Shown here one piece after another: positions 31,130 through 40,388 of a stretch of DNA of 64,000 bases (the first letter of the stretch is position 1; the number at the start of each line of letters is the position of its first letter). The notes under the pieces are model-generated. The model was not told where the DNA came from. It made no database searches and saw nothing but the letters and a program-made list of their open reading frames with translations. The translations under genes and the position numbers were made by a program. The stretch is from the NCBI GenBank assembly GCA_902543245.1, contig CACBXQ010000003.1:1-64000 (forward strand). Direction: 5' to 3'. This DNA comes from an uncultured Pelagibacteraceae bacterium (GTDB taxonomy: Bacteria; Pseudomonadota; Alphaproteobacteria; Pelagibacterales; Pelagibacteraceae).

Positions 31130-34100
31130 CTTGCTTTGCTAGTACTGATTTTTTTAGTAATTGGATTCTCAAGTTTATCTAGCATTTCCTTTGGACATAC
31201 TTGGTAAAAGTTTTCCAATTCATTTTCAAAATTTTCTAAGATTTCTTTTGCAACACTTGAATTTGTCTCATCTAAATGATTTTTGATCATATTTTTAAGT
31301 TCTTCGATCCAATATTTTGTTTCAGGTCTTTGCCAAATTACAGATTCTGCATTTACTTTTTTTTCAAATTGATCTAAGGGATCATAAACAAAAGCCATAC
31401 CACCAGTCATACCTGCTGCAAAATTATCTCCTATAGATCCTAAAATTATTACTGTACCACCAGTCATATACTCACACCCATTTGTTCCACATCCCTCTAT
31501 TACAGTTTTAGCTCCTGAATTTCTAACAGCAAATCTTTCTCCAGCCTGTCCAGCTGCAAATAATTTCCCTGATGTTGCACCATATAATACTGTATTTCCA
31601 ATTATAGTATTTTCGTTTGATATTAAATTACTTTCATCCTGTAACTTTATTGAAATTGTTGCTCCAGATAATCCTTTTCCAACATAGTCATTTGCATCAC
31701 CTTCTAAAACTAATTTTAATCCCTTTATTCCAAACGCTCCAAAAGACTGTCCAGCAGATCCTTCAAAAGTTAAAACATATTTTTCAGGTACAATTTTTTC
31801 ATTGCCAAATTTTTTATAAAGATTGTGGGATATCCTTGTTCCAACAGCTCGATTAGTATTTTTTATTTTAAAACTTTTTGGTATACTTTGTGAATTATCT
31901 ATAGCTTTTTCAATTTCCGGCCAGATATCTTGGTCTAAAGTTGGTGGAACGGAATTGATCTCCTTAGTTTCACAATATCTCTTATTTTCTCCAGAGTCTG
32001 CCTGCACAAATAAAGGATTTAAATCAAGATCATCTAAATTTGGTGAAGCTTTGCTAACTTGTCTCAGCAAATCTGTTCTTCCAATAATTTCATTTAAAGT
32101 TTTAAATCCAAGTTCTGCTAAAATTTCTCTAACTTCTTCAGCAATAAATTTAAATAAATTGACTACTTTATCTGGAGTTCCTGTGAATCTTTCTCTTAAT
32201 TTATCATCTTGAGTGCAGACACCTACTGGGCAAGTATTTGAATGACATTGTCTTACCATTATACATCCCATAGCAACTAAAGCTGTTGTTGCTACTCCAT
32301 ACTCTTCAGCTCCCATCATTGCAGCTATAACAACATCTCTTCCAGTTTTAATTCCTCCGTCTGTTCTTAAAGTAACTTTTGATCTTAAATTATTTAAAGT
32401 TAAAACTTGATTTGCCTCTGTAAGACCCATTTCCCAGGGTATTCCAACATATTTCACACTAGTTTGTGGAGTAGCTCCTGTACCTCCATTATGCCCTGAG
32501 ATTAAAATTATATCAGCTTTTGCTTTAGCTACTCCTGCTGCAATTGTTCCAATTCCAGATGAAGCCACAAGTTTAACTCCAATTCTTGCATGAGGATTAA
32601 TTTGTTTAAGATCATAAATTAATTGAGCCAAATCTTCGATTGAATATATATCGTGATGAGGTGGTGGTGATATTAATGTTACCCCTGGTGTTGAGTGTCT
32701 TAATTTTGCTATTTCTTTTGAAACTTTAAATCCTGGTAACTGTCCGCCTTCACCAGGTTTTGCTCCTTGTGCCATTTTTATTTCTATTTCATTACAATTA
32801 TTTAAATAATTTATCGTTACACCAAATCTTGCAGAAGCAATTTGTTTTACTCTTGAATTGGCACTATCTCCGTTCTGCATTAACTTAAATCTTTCTTCGT
32901 CTTCTCCTCCTTCACCACTACATGAGGCACCTTTAATTCTATTCATCCCAATTGCTAAAGTTTCATGTGCTTCCTTCGATAATGCACCATGAGACATGCT
33001 TCCACTTCCAAATCTTTTTAATATATTTTCTATTGGTTCAACATCGTTTATATTAATTGACTCATTCAAATATCTTTTTCTAAAATCTATTAAATCTCTT
33101 AAATTTATTGGTGGTAAATCATAAATGCCTTGAACATATTTTTTATATGCCTGATAAGAATTAGTGGTCACAGCACTTTGTAATAGATGGATAAGCTTAC
33201 CTTGATATTGGTGTGTCTCACCGTTTTTTCTATATTTATAAATTCCACCAATTGGTAATACAGCTCCAATTTTCTTGAATGCTTCTTTATGAATTAATCG
33301 TAATTTTTTTTCAATTCCTTGAAAACCTATACCAGATATCTTTGATAATACGCCTGGAAAATATTCAGAAACTATTGTCCTGCTTAATCCTACTGTTTCA
33401 AAATTACATCCTCCTCTATAAGAACTCAAAACTGATATTCCCATCTTCGACATAATTTTCAATAAACCAGAATTTATTGATTTAATATATCTAACAACGC
33501 ATTCTTCATAATCAAATTTTCCAAACAATTTTTTTTCAAATCTTTGATAAATACTATCTAAAGCCAAATAAGGGTTTACAGTAGTAGCTCCTACTCCTAG
33601 TAGAGTTGCAAATGAATGTGTGTCTAATGCTTCTCCAGTTTGCACATTTATTGATGTGTAACCTCTCAACTTTTGCTTGATCAAGTGACTGTTAATAGAA
33701 CCCACACAGATAAGCATAGGAATAGCTAATCTAGAGTCAGACATATTTTTATCACTTAAAATTAAATGAATTATTCCTTTTCTAGCAGCTATTTCAGCCT
33801 CTTTTTGAATTCTTAAAATTGAACTTTCGAGATCTTCTTTCTCATCAAAAGTACAATCAATTAAGGTTGAATTTTTATTAAAAAAATTAGAAAATTTTTC
33901 AAATTGAGCATTTGATAAAATTGGACTATCTAAAACATAAATATTTTCTTTTGTAAGGTTATTAAAATCTAATATATTTCCCAAATTTCCAAATCTAGTT
34001 TTAAGACTCATGACTTTATTTTCTCTTAACGAATCTATTGGTGGATTGGTAACTTGACTAAAATTTTGTCGAAAATAATGATATAAAGGTCTGTATTTAT

Positions 34101-35634
34101 CGGATAAAACAGCAAGAGGCGTATCATCTCCCATTGATCCAGTTGCCTCTTTGGCATCTTCAGCCATTGGGTGAAGTATCATTTCTAAATCTTCGATCGT
34201 CACTCCAAACGAATGAAGTCTTTTCCTTAGCTCATCACCTGAAAAAAAGTTTTTCTCATTACCGTGAGTAATTTTTTTGTTTAAATCAATTATTTGAGCA
34301 TTAAAATGTTTGAATTCTTTAGCTAAAAAGTTTTTAATTTCACTATTGGTATAAAGTTTTCCTTTATCTAAATTTACTCCAATAATCTCGCCAGGCCCTA
34401 GTCTTCCTTTTTTTATTATTTTTTTTTCATTAAGTAAAATCATGCCAGTTTCAGAACCAACGAATAAAAGTTTATCTTTGGTAATCGTAAATCTTAAGGG
34501 TCTTAAACCATTTCTATCATTAGCACCGATCACCCACTGATTATCAGTTGCTGCTATCGCTGCTGGTCCATCCCATGGTTCCATTGTGCTGTTAAGAAAA
34601 TTAAACAACTGTTGATGATCTTTAGATAAAATTTTACTTTTTTTTGACCACGCATCTGGAACTAACATTAATTTTGCTAATGGAGCTGCATGACCTGATA
34701 TATTCAATAACTCAAAAACATTATCCAGTGAAGCTGAGTCAGATGCTCCAGGAGTTATAACTGGTTTTAAATTCTCAATATCTTCAAAAAGAGGGCTTTG
34801 CATTTCTTGTTCATGAACTTTCATCCAATTGTAATTTCCCTTTAGAGTATTTATTTCTCCATTGTGCGCTAAGGATCTAAACGGTTGAGCGAGATCCCAA
34901 CTTGGAGCAGTGTTAGTTGAAAATCTCTGATGAAATATTGCAAATCTTGAAATAAACCTTTCATCCTTTAAATCAGGATAAAAATCTGAAAGAGCTTCAG
35001 CTAAAAACATTCCCTTGTAAATTATTGATTTCGAGCTCAGTGAACATATATAAAAATTATCTAACAGGTTATTTCTTGCTTCTTTTTCTATTTTTCTCCT
35101 AGACTCATATAATTTTATCTCTAATTTTTTTCCTGATAGATTTTTATCATTGTGTCTAAATATAACTTGGGCAATCTCGGGCCTTGTTGAATTAGCTTTT
35201 TCCCCTAGAACTTTTGTATTAACAGGTACTTGTCTCCATCCAAAAATACTAAAATTACTCTTGGTTAACTCCTTTTCTACTAAAGTTCTACACGTCTCTT
35301 GTGCAAAATAATTATCACGAGGCAAAAAGATCATTCCTACACAAATTTTTGAGTTATCAAACTTATGACCAGTTAGTTCAATTTTTTCAGCAAAAAAATC
35401 TGAGGGAATTTCGATATGAATGCCTGCACCATCACCTGTTTTACCGTCCGCATCTACAGCTCCTCTATGCCAAACAGCTTTTAGTGCTTCAATTCCATAT
35501 TCAACAACTTCTCTTGATTTTTTACCTTCTGTTGATGCAACCAGGCCAACTCCACAAGCATCACGTTCCATACTTCTATGATAGGCATGGTTTTTTTCTA
35601 ATTTAATTCTATTTTTTTTATACAAATTAATCAT
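31126..35634 (-). CDS. gltB: glutamate synthase (NADPH) large subunit
   Basis: The 1502-residue protein is full-length GltB. After a short propeptide the mature N-terminal catalytic Cys27 lies in ERDACGVGLVAS (class II glutamine amidotransferase). The FMN-binding synthase domain has HGALSKEAHETLAIGMNRI and ISGHNGGTGATPQTS; the 3Fe-4S ligands are in CIMVRQCHSNTCPVGVC; the C-terminal beta-helix domain has GCGTNGCEYMTGG. The enzyme makes two glutamates from glutamine and 2-oxoglutarate. It overlaps gltD by four bases, giving the order gltD-gltB. Confidence 0.97.
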   Translation of the reverse strand: MINLYKKNRIKLEKNHAYHRSMERDACGVGLVASTEGKKSREVVEYGIEALKAVWHRGAVDADGKTGDGAGIHIEIPSDFFAEKIELTGHKFDNSKICVGMIFLPRDNYFAQETCRTLVEKELTKSNFSIFGWRQVPVNTKVLGEKANSTRPEIAQVIFRHNDKNLSGKKLEIKLYESRRKIEKEARNNLLDNFYICSLSSKSIIYKGMFLAEALSDFYPDLKDERFISRFAIFHQRFSTNTAPSWDLAQPFRSLAHNGEINTLKGNYNWMKVHEQEMQSPLFEDIENLKPVITPGASDSASLDNVFELLNISGHAAPLAKLMLVPDAWSKKSKILSKDHQQLFNFLNSTMEPWDGPAAIAATDNQWVIGANDRNGLRPLRFTITKDKLLFVGSETGMILLNEKKIIKKGRLGPGEIIGVNLDKGKLYTNSEIKNFLAKEFKHFNAQIIDLNKKITHGNEKNFFSGDELRKRLHSFGVTIEDLEMILHPMAEDAKEATGSMGDDTPLAVLSDKYRPLYHYFRQNFSQVTNPPIDSLRENKVMSLKTRFGNLGNILDFNNLTKENIYVLDSPILSNAQFEKFSNFFNKNSTLIDCTFDEKEDLESSILRIQKEAEIAARKGIIHLILSDKNMSDSRLAIPMLICVGSINSHLIKQKLRGYTSINVQTGEALDTHSFATLLGVGATTVNPYLALDSIYQRFEKKLFGKFDYEECVVRYIKSINSGLLKIMSKMGISVLSSYRGGCNFETVGLSRTIVSEYFPGVLSKISGIGFQGIEKKLRLIHKEAFKKIGAVLPIGGIYKYRKNGETHQYQGKLIHLLQSAVTTNSYQAYKKYVQGIYDLPPINLRDLIDFRKRYLNESININDVEPIENILKRFGSGSMSHGALSKEAHETLAIGMNRIKGASCSGEGGEDEERFKLMQNGDSANSRVKQIASARFGVTINYLNNCNEIEIKMAQGAKPGEGGQLPGFKVSKEIAKLRHSTPGVTLISPPPHHDIYSIEDLAQLIYDLKQINPHARIGVKLVASSGIGTIAAGVAKAKADIILISGHNGGTGATPQTSVKYVGIPWEMGLTEANQVLTLNNLRSKVTLRTDGGIKTGRDVVIAAMMGAEEYGVATTALVAMGCIMVRQCHSNTCPVGVCTQDDKLRERFTGTPDKVVNLFKFIAEEVREILAELGFKTLNEIIGRTDLLRQVSKASPNLDDLDLNPLFVQADSGENKRYCETKEINSVPPTLDQDIWPEIEKAIDNSQSIPKSFKIKNTNRAVGTRISHNLYKKFGNEKIVPEKYVLTFEGSAGQSFGAFGIKGLKLVLEGDANDYVGKGLSGATISIKLQDESNLISNENTIIGNTVLYGATSGKLFAAGQAGERFAVRNSGAKTVIEGCGTNGCEYMTGGTVIILGSIGDNFAAGMTGGMAFVYDPLDQFEKKVNAESVIWQRPETKYWIEELKNMIKNHLDETNSSVAKEILENFENELENFYQVCPKEMLDKLENPITKKISTSKAS

Positions 35635-37070
35635 GCAACTTCTTTTTTTTCTTTTATTTTTTTCTCTAAGTGATTTTCAATAGATTTGGCTGCATCTTTT
35701 CCATCTTTAATTGCCCAAACCACTAGGGAAGCACCTCTAACTATGTCTCCTGCTGCGAATACACCAGGGACTGAGGTTTCAAGAGTATTAAAATCTACTT
35801 TGATAGTTCCCCATTGTGAAATTTGCAAATCTTCTTTACCAAAAAGTCTTGGTAAATTTTCTGGATCAAAACCCAAAGCTTTAATAACTAAATCAGCCTC
35901 AATTTTAAATATTTCATTTTCATTTATGACAGGTTTTCTTCTTCCAGTATCGTCTGGCTCTCCTAATTCTATTTTATTTACATTTAAACTCTCAACTTTA
36001 TTTTTTCCAATAAATTCTTTGGGAGAACTTAGCCATACAAACTCTACTCCCTCTTCTTCAGCATTGTTAACTTCTCTTGCTGATCCAGGCATATTTTTTT
36101 TATCTCTTCGATATAAACATTTAACTGATTTAGCTTTTTGTCTGATAGATGTTCTAACACAATCCATGGCTGTGTCTCCACCGCCTATAACAACCACATT
36201 TTTACCTTCTGCATTTAAGGTTCCATCTTCAAATAATTTGACACTATCACCAAGTCCTTTTTTATTAGATGCAGTTAAAAATTCCATAGCTGGAAATATA
36301 TTATGTAAGTCTGAACCTGGTAATTCAATTTCTCTAGGTTTATAAACTCCTGTAGCTATTAAAACTACATCATGTTTTTCTCTTAACTGATCTAAAGTTT
36401 CATCTCGACCAACTTCAAAATTTTGTACAAAATTTATCCCTGAGTCTTTTAATAATTGAGTTCTTCTGGTAACAACATGTTTTTCAAGTTTAAAATTTGG
36501 AATACCATAAATTAATAAACCACCAGCTCTATCATATCTGTCATAAACCGTTATCTGATATCCAAGTTTTCTTAAATCCTCAGCACAAGCTAAACCTGCT
36601 GGTCCAGCACCTATAATTCCTACACTTTGTTTTTTTTCATAACTTACTTCAATGGGCTTTACCCATCCTTTTTCCCATGCGTTTTCAGTGATATATTTTT
36701 CAATAGATCCAATAGTAACTGTTCCATGGCCAGATTGCTCAATTACACAATTACCCTCACACAATCTATCTTGTGGGCATATTCTTCCACATATTTCTGG
36801 CATATTGTTTGTGCTCTGGGATAAATGATAAGCTTCCTCTAATCTATTTTCTGCAGTAAGTTTAAGCCAATCTGGAATATTATTACTTAAAGGGCAATGA
36901 ACTTGGCAAAATGGTACACCACATTGTGAACATCTACTTGATTGCTCTTTTGCTTTGTCATTAATAAATTCTTTATAGATCTCTTTAAAATCTTCACTTC
37001 TCTCCTCTTTGTTCCTTTTAGGTGGAGATTGTTGACCTATTTCAACAAATTTTAGCATTTTTTCTTTCAT
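35631..37070 (-). CDS. gltD: glutamate synthase (NADPH) small subunit
   Basis: The 479-residue protein carries the N-terminal 4Fe-4S region (CSQCGVPFCQVHCPLSNNIPDW, with a second set CGRICPQDRLCEGNC), the FAD Rossmann motif GIIGAGPAGLACAEDLR and the NADPH motif VVIGGGDTAMDCV. TSVPGVFAAGDIVRGASLVVWAI-type C-terminal FAD segment is present. It passes electrons from NADPH to GltB. It precedes gltB with a four-base overlap, and together they assimilate ammonium with glutamine synthetase. Confidence 0.97.
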   Translation of the reverse strand: MKEKMLKFVEIGQQSPPKRNKEERSEDFKEIYKEFINDKAKEQSSRCSQCGVPFCQVHCPLSNNIPDWLKLTAENRLEEAYHLSQSTNNMPEICGRICPQDRLCEGNCVIEQSGHGTVTIGSIEKYITENAWEKGWVKPIEVSYEKKQSVGIIGAGPAGLACAEDLRKLGYQITVYDRYDRAGGLLIYGIPNFKLEKHVVTRRTQLLKDSGINFVQNFEVGRDETLDQLREKHDVVLIATGVYKPREIELPGSDLHNIFPAMEFLTASNKKGLGDSVKLFEDGTLNAEGKNVVVIGGGDTAMDCVRTSIRQKAKSVKCLYRRDKKNMPGSAREVNNAEEEGVEFVWLSSPKEFIGKNKVESLNVNKIELGEPDDTGRRKPVINENEIFKIEADLVIKALGFDPENLPRLFGKEDLQISQWGTIKVDFNTLETSVPGVFAAGDIVRGASLVVWAIKDGKDAAKSIENHLEKKIKEKKEVA

Positions 37071-37082
37071 AATTTTCGATTT

Positions 37083-37090
37083 ACTATAGC
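37083..37090 (-). promoter_or_regulatory. candidate extended -10 promoter for gltD-gltB
   Basis: On the minus strand TGCTATAGT begins at 37091, with TATAGT at 37088-37083, a near-consensus extended -10. Predicted start near 37076 would leave only a few bases before the gltD ATG at 37070. Confidence 0.3.
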
Positions 37091-37108
37091 ATTTATTTAG
37101 AAATTAAA

Positions 37109-37195
37109 ATGAAAACAAGGTCAGTTAGTATTACCTATATTTTAATAAATGCCATATTTTTTGGTATTATTTTATTAAATGCATACCAGGTATGA
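37109..37195 (+). CDS. possible 28-residue single-helix membrane peptide
   Basis: An ATG at 37109 opens a 28-codon frame: a basic start MKTRSVS followed by one hydrophobic helix of about 18 residues (ITYILINAIFFGIILLNA) and a short polar end. The basic-then-hydrophobic layout is that of small inner-membrane peptides. It lies in the divergent gap between gltD and uppP, on the uppP strand, and its stop overlaps the next tiny frame (ATGA). Only conservation would prove it is translated. Confidence 0.4.
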   Translation: MKTRSVSITYILINAIFFGIILLNAYQV

Positions 37196-37242
37196 ACATA
37201 ATGAAATCTTTAATTCCTGCTAATTATAAGTTACCAGATTAA
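37192..37242 (+). CDS. possible 16-codon frame between the mini membrane peptide and uppP
   Basis: The ATG at 37192 overlaps the TGA of the 28-residue peptide, and the frame ends at 37242, seven bases before the uppP ATG. It encodes a short peptide starting MNIMKSLIPANYKLPD. The tight ATGA overlap could couple translation into uppP, but such a short frame in A/T-rich DNA may be chance. Confidence 0.2.
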   Translation: MNIMKSLIPANYKLPD

Positions 37243-37249
37243 ACAATTT

Positions 37250-38017
37250 ATGTTTTTAATTTTCATAGAAACAATAATTTTATCAATTGTACAAGGTATT
37301 ACAGAATTTCTACCAGTAAGTTCATCAGCTCACTTAATTATTTTTTCAAAATTAGGAAATTTTCAAGCAAATTCCTTAACAATAGATATTGGGGCACATT
37401 TAGGCTCCTTAATTGCAATTTTAATTTTTTTAAGGAAAGATCTATTAAAATTTTCTCAGAATAAAAGTCTTTATAAATTAATATTTTTAGGATCCATACC
37501 ATTGGTATTGTTTGGTTTTTATTTTTATAGCTCAGGAATAATTTATATTTTGAGGGATATAAAAGTAATAGCTTGTACAACTTTAATATTTGGCATTTTA
37601 CTTTTCCTTGCGGATAGAAGTAAATCTACAAATAGTATTGATCAAAATATTAATTATAAAACAATTTTGATAATAGGTTTATTTCAAGTTTTTGCATTAA
37701 TCCCAGGCGTGAGTAGAGCTGGCATAACAATCACAGCAGCAAGATTTTTAAATTTTAATAGATATGATGCAACTAAGATATCTTTTTTATTATCTATCCC
37801 AGCACTTTTAGGAGCCAGTGTAATTAACTTAAATGATGTAATTCATTTAAGAGAAGAACAAATTATCTTTTTTTTATTTTCAGTATTATTTTCTTTTATA
37901 TTCTCTTATTTAACTATTAAATATTTTTTAAAATTTATTAGTATGTTTTCAATGACCTCTTTTGTGGTTTATAGGATTATCTTATCTTTATTTTTATTTA
38001 TTCTAATTTTTTTTTAA
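37250..38017 (+). CDS. uppP: undecaprenyl-diphosphate phosphatase
   Basis: The 255-residue integral membrane protein matches UppP/BacA, which recycles the undecaprenyl carrier for peptidoglycan and polysaccharide synthesis. The two conserved motifs are QGITEFLPVSSSAHLI (active-site Glu and Ser region, about residues 16-31) and LIPGVSRAGITITAARF (conserved Arg). About seven to eight hydrophobic helices are visible. PGVSRAG differs slightly from the usual PGTSRSG. It overlaps the convergent EamA gene by 20 bases. Confidence 0.93.
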   Translation: MFLIFIETIILSIVQGITEFLPVSSSAHLIIFSKLGNFQANSLTIDIGAHLGSLIAILIFLRKDLLKFSQNKSLYKLIFLGSIPLVLFGFYFYSSGIIYILRDIKVIACTTLIFGILLFLADRSKSTNSIDQNINYKTILIIGLFQVFALIPGVSRAGITITAARFLNFNRYDATKISFLLSIPALLGASVINLNDVIHLREEQIIFFLFSVLFSFIFSYLTIKYFLKFISMFSMTSFVVYRIILSLFLFILIFF

Positions 38018-38891
38018 TCTCTGGAGCTATCTGAGATAATAAAACTGCAACTAATATTAAAAAACATCCAATAATATTATCAATATCCAATATTTGTTTT
38101 AATATAATCCATCCAGCAACAGTAGCAAATACGCCCTCTAGAGAATAAATTATTGCAGCAGGAGCTTCATCAATATTTTTTTGAGCAAACATTTGTAAAG
38201 TGAATGCTAAACCTCCAGATAAAACACCAGCATATATTATTGAGTATCTTTCATTTAAAATATTTTCTATTGAAATGTTTTCAAATATAATCGCAAACAA
38301 AAAGGATAAAGTTCCAACAAATAAAGCCTGAAGAGCAGCATAAAAAACAGGAATATTAAACATTTTCATAAATTTCCCTGCAAAAATTATATGTAAAGCC
38401 CAAAAAAAAGAGCATAGGATTACCAATGCGTCCCCAAACATTATTTCTGAATTTGAAAAATTACTCAGAAGATAAACACCTCCAACGCATAATCCAATAG
38501 ATGGATATATACTCCAATGGACTTTTTGTTTATAAATAATAAATAACAAAATTGGTACTATTGGCACATAAAATACTGTAAAAAAGGCAGCATTTGCAAT
38601 GTTTGTATACAGTAGAGAAGCTTGTTGTAAAAATGTTCCAAAAAATAATGCTACCCCCATTAATATCCAATATTTATAAAACATTTTTTTATTTTTAGAT
38701 ATTTCTGATCTAATTTTATTTTTTTCAAAAATTAATGCTATGGGAAGTATGCTTATAAATCCTATAAAAAAACGAGAGAAATTAAATGTTAACGGTCCAA
38801 TTTTATCCATGCCTGTATCCTGAGCTATAAAAGCTGTACCCCAGATAAACGTGGTAATCACTGCACAAATCATTGAAAAAGTTTTTGTCAA
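37998..38891 (-). CDS. EamA/DMT-superfamily transporter
   Basis: The 297-residue protein is highly hydrophobic with about ten membrane helices in two halves, the EamA arrangement. The first half begins with FIWGTAFIAQDTGMDKIGPLTFNFSRF and the second ends with YSLEGVFATVAGWIILKQILDI, both family-typical. Members export or import amino acids, nucleosides or other metabolites; the substrate is not deducible. It lies 22 bases downstream of the dioxygenase gene on the same strand, so the two may be co-transcribed. Confidence 0.88.
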   Translation of the reverse strand: MTKTFSMICAVITTFIWGTAFIAQDTGMDKIGPLTFNFSRFFIGFISILPIALIFEKNKIRSEISKNKKMFYKYWILMGVALFFGTFLQQASLLYTNIANAAFFTVFYVPIVPILLFIIYKQKVHWSIYPSIGLCVGGVYLLSNFSNSEIMFGDALVILCSFFWALHIIFAGKFMKMFNIPVFYAALQALFVGTLSFLFAIIFENISIENILNERYSIIYAGVLSGGLAFTLQMFAQKNIDEAPAAIIYSLEGVFATVAGWIILKQILDIDNIIGCFLILVAVLLSQIAPEIKKKLE

Positions 38892-38913
38892 AATAATTTA
38901 TATGTATTTAGAA

Positions 38914-40032
38914 TTAATAAAGACCATTCATTTTACAACAACTATCAAAATCTTCTTTATTAATATAACAGCCCTTCATTTTTCTAGTGCCATTGAACGA
39001 TCCTCTGCCGTGTAAAATTCTCCAATTATTGAAAATTAATAAGTCTCCAGGTTTTAAAATATATCTCCATTGGTAATCATCACTATTAGCTAAAATATCA
39101 AACTTTTTTATTCCTTCATAGAATTTTAACGTTGACTCATTATCTATTCTAAAAGGAGCTCTATCGTAATTATTAAAACTTACTTGCAAAATTTCTTCAT
39201 TTTTATCATGTCTAAAAATTGGTCTTTTAGCCTCTAAATAAACACCATCTCCAATATAATTTCCAGGAACTTCTATTTTTGAGAGAGTATTATAAATATC
39301 TTTACTTTCTTTTTTTATTGTTTCAGCAATTTTAAATCCATCTACCATAATTGAATCTCCACCAACAGCATCATATTCACAACATAGTAATAATTGTAAA
39401 CCAGGAGCGTCATTGCTATATGTTGAGTCAGTGTGTGGTCTTAGTTCCTCCTGGGTGTACGCACTATCAGCCATATCTTTATTTGATTCAAAGCTCCATA
39501 ATCCACCAAAGATTGATTGTCTGACATATCCAATTTTATTTGCAATTGTTTCAACTGTTTTCATTTCAGTTTGACAATGAGTTATAACTGAAAAACCATA
39601 CTGATATAAATTTGAAATAAAATTTTTAAAACCTCTTTCGGAAATAACATCCTCATATTTAATATAAATTTGATTTTTTATATCTTTTGAATTCCATAAC
39701 TTTATATTTTTTTCTTTTTTTTCGTTCTTTGAAGAATTGCTAAATAAAAATTCAGAAGAATATTCGATAGGTTTTTTCAAATCTGACCACAAAATATTAA
39801 TCGACTCCCCTTTGCCAATTATATTTGCCTCTTTAATATACAAATTATTATCTAATTTTGCTGTAAAAGTTTTTCTTTGATGGCTTCTAGAATCCCAATT
39901 TTCATCGTCCTTAGCATGATCTCTTAACCAAATATTTGGAAACTCATCTTCTATTTTATTGTGATACGAAATATAAAGGCTTTTTTCATAAATTTTTATT
40001 TTTTCAACACAATTAGATCTATTTTTAGTCAT
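38914..40032 (-). CDS. gamma-butyrobetaine/trimethyllysine-type 2-oxoglutarate dioxygenase
   Basis: The 372-residue protein has an N-terminal GBBH-like domain (about residues 15-95, with NIWLRDHAKDDENWDSRSHQR) and a C-terminal TauD-like Fe(II)/2-oxoglutarate domain. Iron ligands are His200 and Asp202 in RPHTDSTYSND and His341 in RILHGRGSF; Arg350 is the likely oxoglutarate contact. The HQR following the N-terminal motif is more like trimethyllysine dioxygenases. The zinc-binding Cys residues usual in the N-terminal domain are not present here. Such enzymes hydroxylate trimethyllysine or butyrobetaine in carnitine synthesis, or similar quaternary amines. The substrate is uncertain. Confidence 0.8.
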   Translation of the reverse strand: MTKNRSNCVEKIKIYEKSLYISYHNKIEDEFPNIWLRDHAKDDENWDSRSHQRKTFTAKLDNNLYIKEANIIGKGESINILWSDLKKPIEYSSEFLFSNSSKNEKKEKNIKLWNSKDIKNQIYIKYEDVISERGFKNFISNLYQYGFSVITHCQTEMKTVETIANKIGYVRQSIFGGLWSFESNKDMADSAYTQEELRPHTDSTYSNDAPGLQLLLCCEYDAVGGDSIMVDGFKIAETIKKESKDIYNTLSKIEVPGNYIGDGVYLEAKRPIFRHDKNEEILQVSFNNYDRAPFRIDNESTLKFYEGIKKFDILANSDDYQWRYILKPGDLLIFNNWRILHGRGSFNGTRKMKGCYINKEDFDSCCKMNGLY

Positions 40033-40054
40033 TTTTTAATGAATAAATTATATC

Positions 40055-40171
40055 ATGTTAAATAAATTGTTTAATAAAATAAAATTTTTGAGCCAAAAAA
40101 GAGAGCCTGATGCAAAGATTTGGATTCAAAGAATTATACTAAAAAAAAACTTAAATTCTTTTAAATACTGA
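40055..40171 (+). CDS. possible small protein of 38 residues, unknown
   Basis: An ATG at 40055 opens a 38-codon frame in the gap between the dioxygenase gene and tRNA-Arg. The product is basic (KLFNKIKFLSQKREPDAKIW then RIILKKNLNSFKY) with no membrane helix. No Shine-Dalgarno is visible and I recognise no family. It could be a small gene divergent from the dioxygenase or a chance frame. Confidence 0.25.
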   Translation: MLNKLFNKIKFLSQKREPDAKIWIQRIILKKNLNSFKY

Positions 40172-40215
40172 TCATTTTATATATATATTTAAATGTATAT
40201 GAAAAAAGACATGTT

Positions 40216-40292
40216 GCGCCTGTAGCTCAACTGGATAGAGCGCTTGGCTACGGACCAGGAGGTTCTGGGTTCGACTCCTAGCAGGCGCACCA
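40216..40292 (+). tRNA. tRNA-Arg (ACG)
   Basis: The 77-base gene forms a full cloverleaf. The acceptor stem is GCGCCTG with CAGGCGC, discriminator A and encoded CCA; the D-stem is GCTC/GAGC; the anticodon stem CTTGG/CCAGG encloses CTACGGA with anticodon ACG; the T-loop is TTCGACT. ACG (A34 edited to inosine) reads CGU, CGC and CGA arginine codons. A mini membrane peptide gene starts 12 bases after its CCA end. Confidence 0.96.
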
Positions 40293-40304
40293 ATAAAGGA
40301 AAAT

Positions 40305-40388
40305 ATGAAAATATCTTTAGAAAAATCTGTTATATATTTCTTCATCATAGTTTTTGTAATATTAGTATTAATGACAATATTAATTTAA
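40305..40388 (+). CDS. 27-residue single-helix membrane peptide
   Basis: The ATG at 40305 is preceded by AAAGGA at a good Shine-Dalgarno distance, which is unusual in this window. The product is MKISLEKS followed by one hydrophobic helix of about 19 residues (VIYFFIIVFVILVLMTILI). Its TAA overlaps the ATG of the thioesterase gene (TAATG), so translation is probably coupled. The start lies 12 bases after tRNA-Arg, so the message is probably released by tRNA 3' processing. I recognise no family. Confidence 0.55.
   Translation: MKISLEKSVIYFFIIVFVILVLMTILI

Noticed and set aside
31617..32212. Long plus-strand open frames opposite gltB and gltD (also opposite pheT and gyrB)
   Set aside because: These are shadow frames of the conserved minus-strand genes, without family motifs or start signals.
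40244..40387. Open frame upstream of the thioesterase extending into tRNA-Arg from a TTG
   Set aside because: It overlaps the tRNA and the coupled 27-residue peptide gene; the thioesterase start fits the family at 40388.
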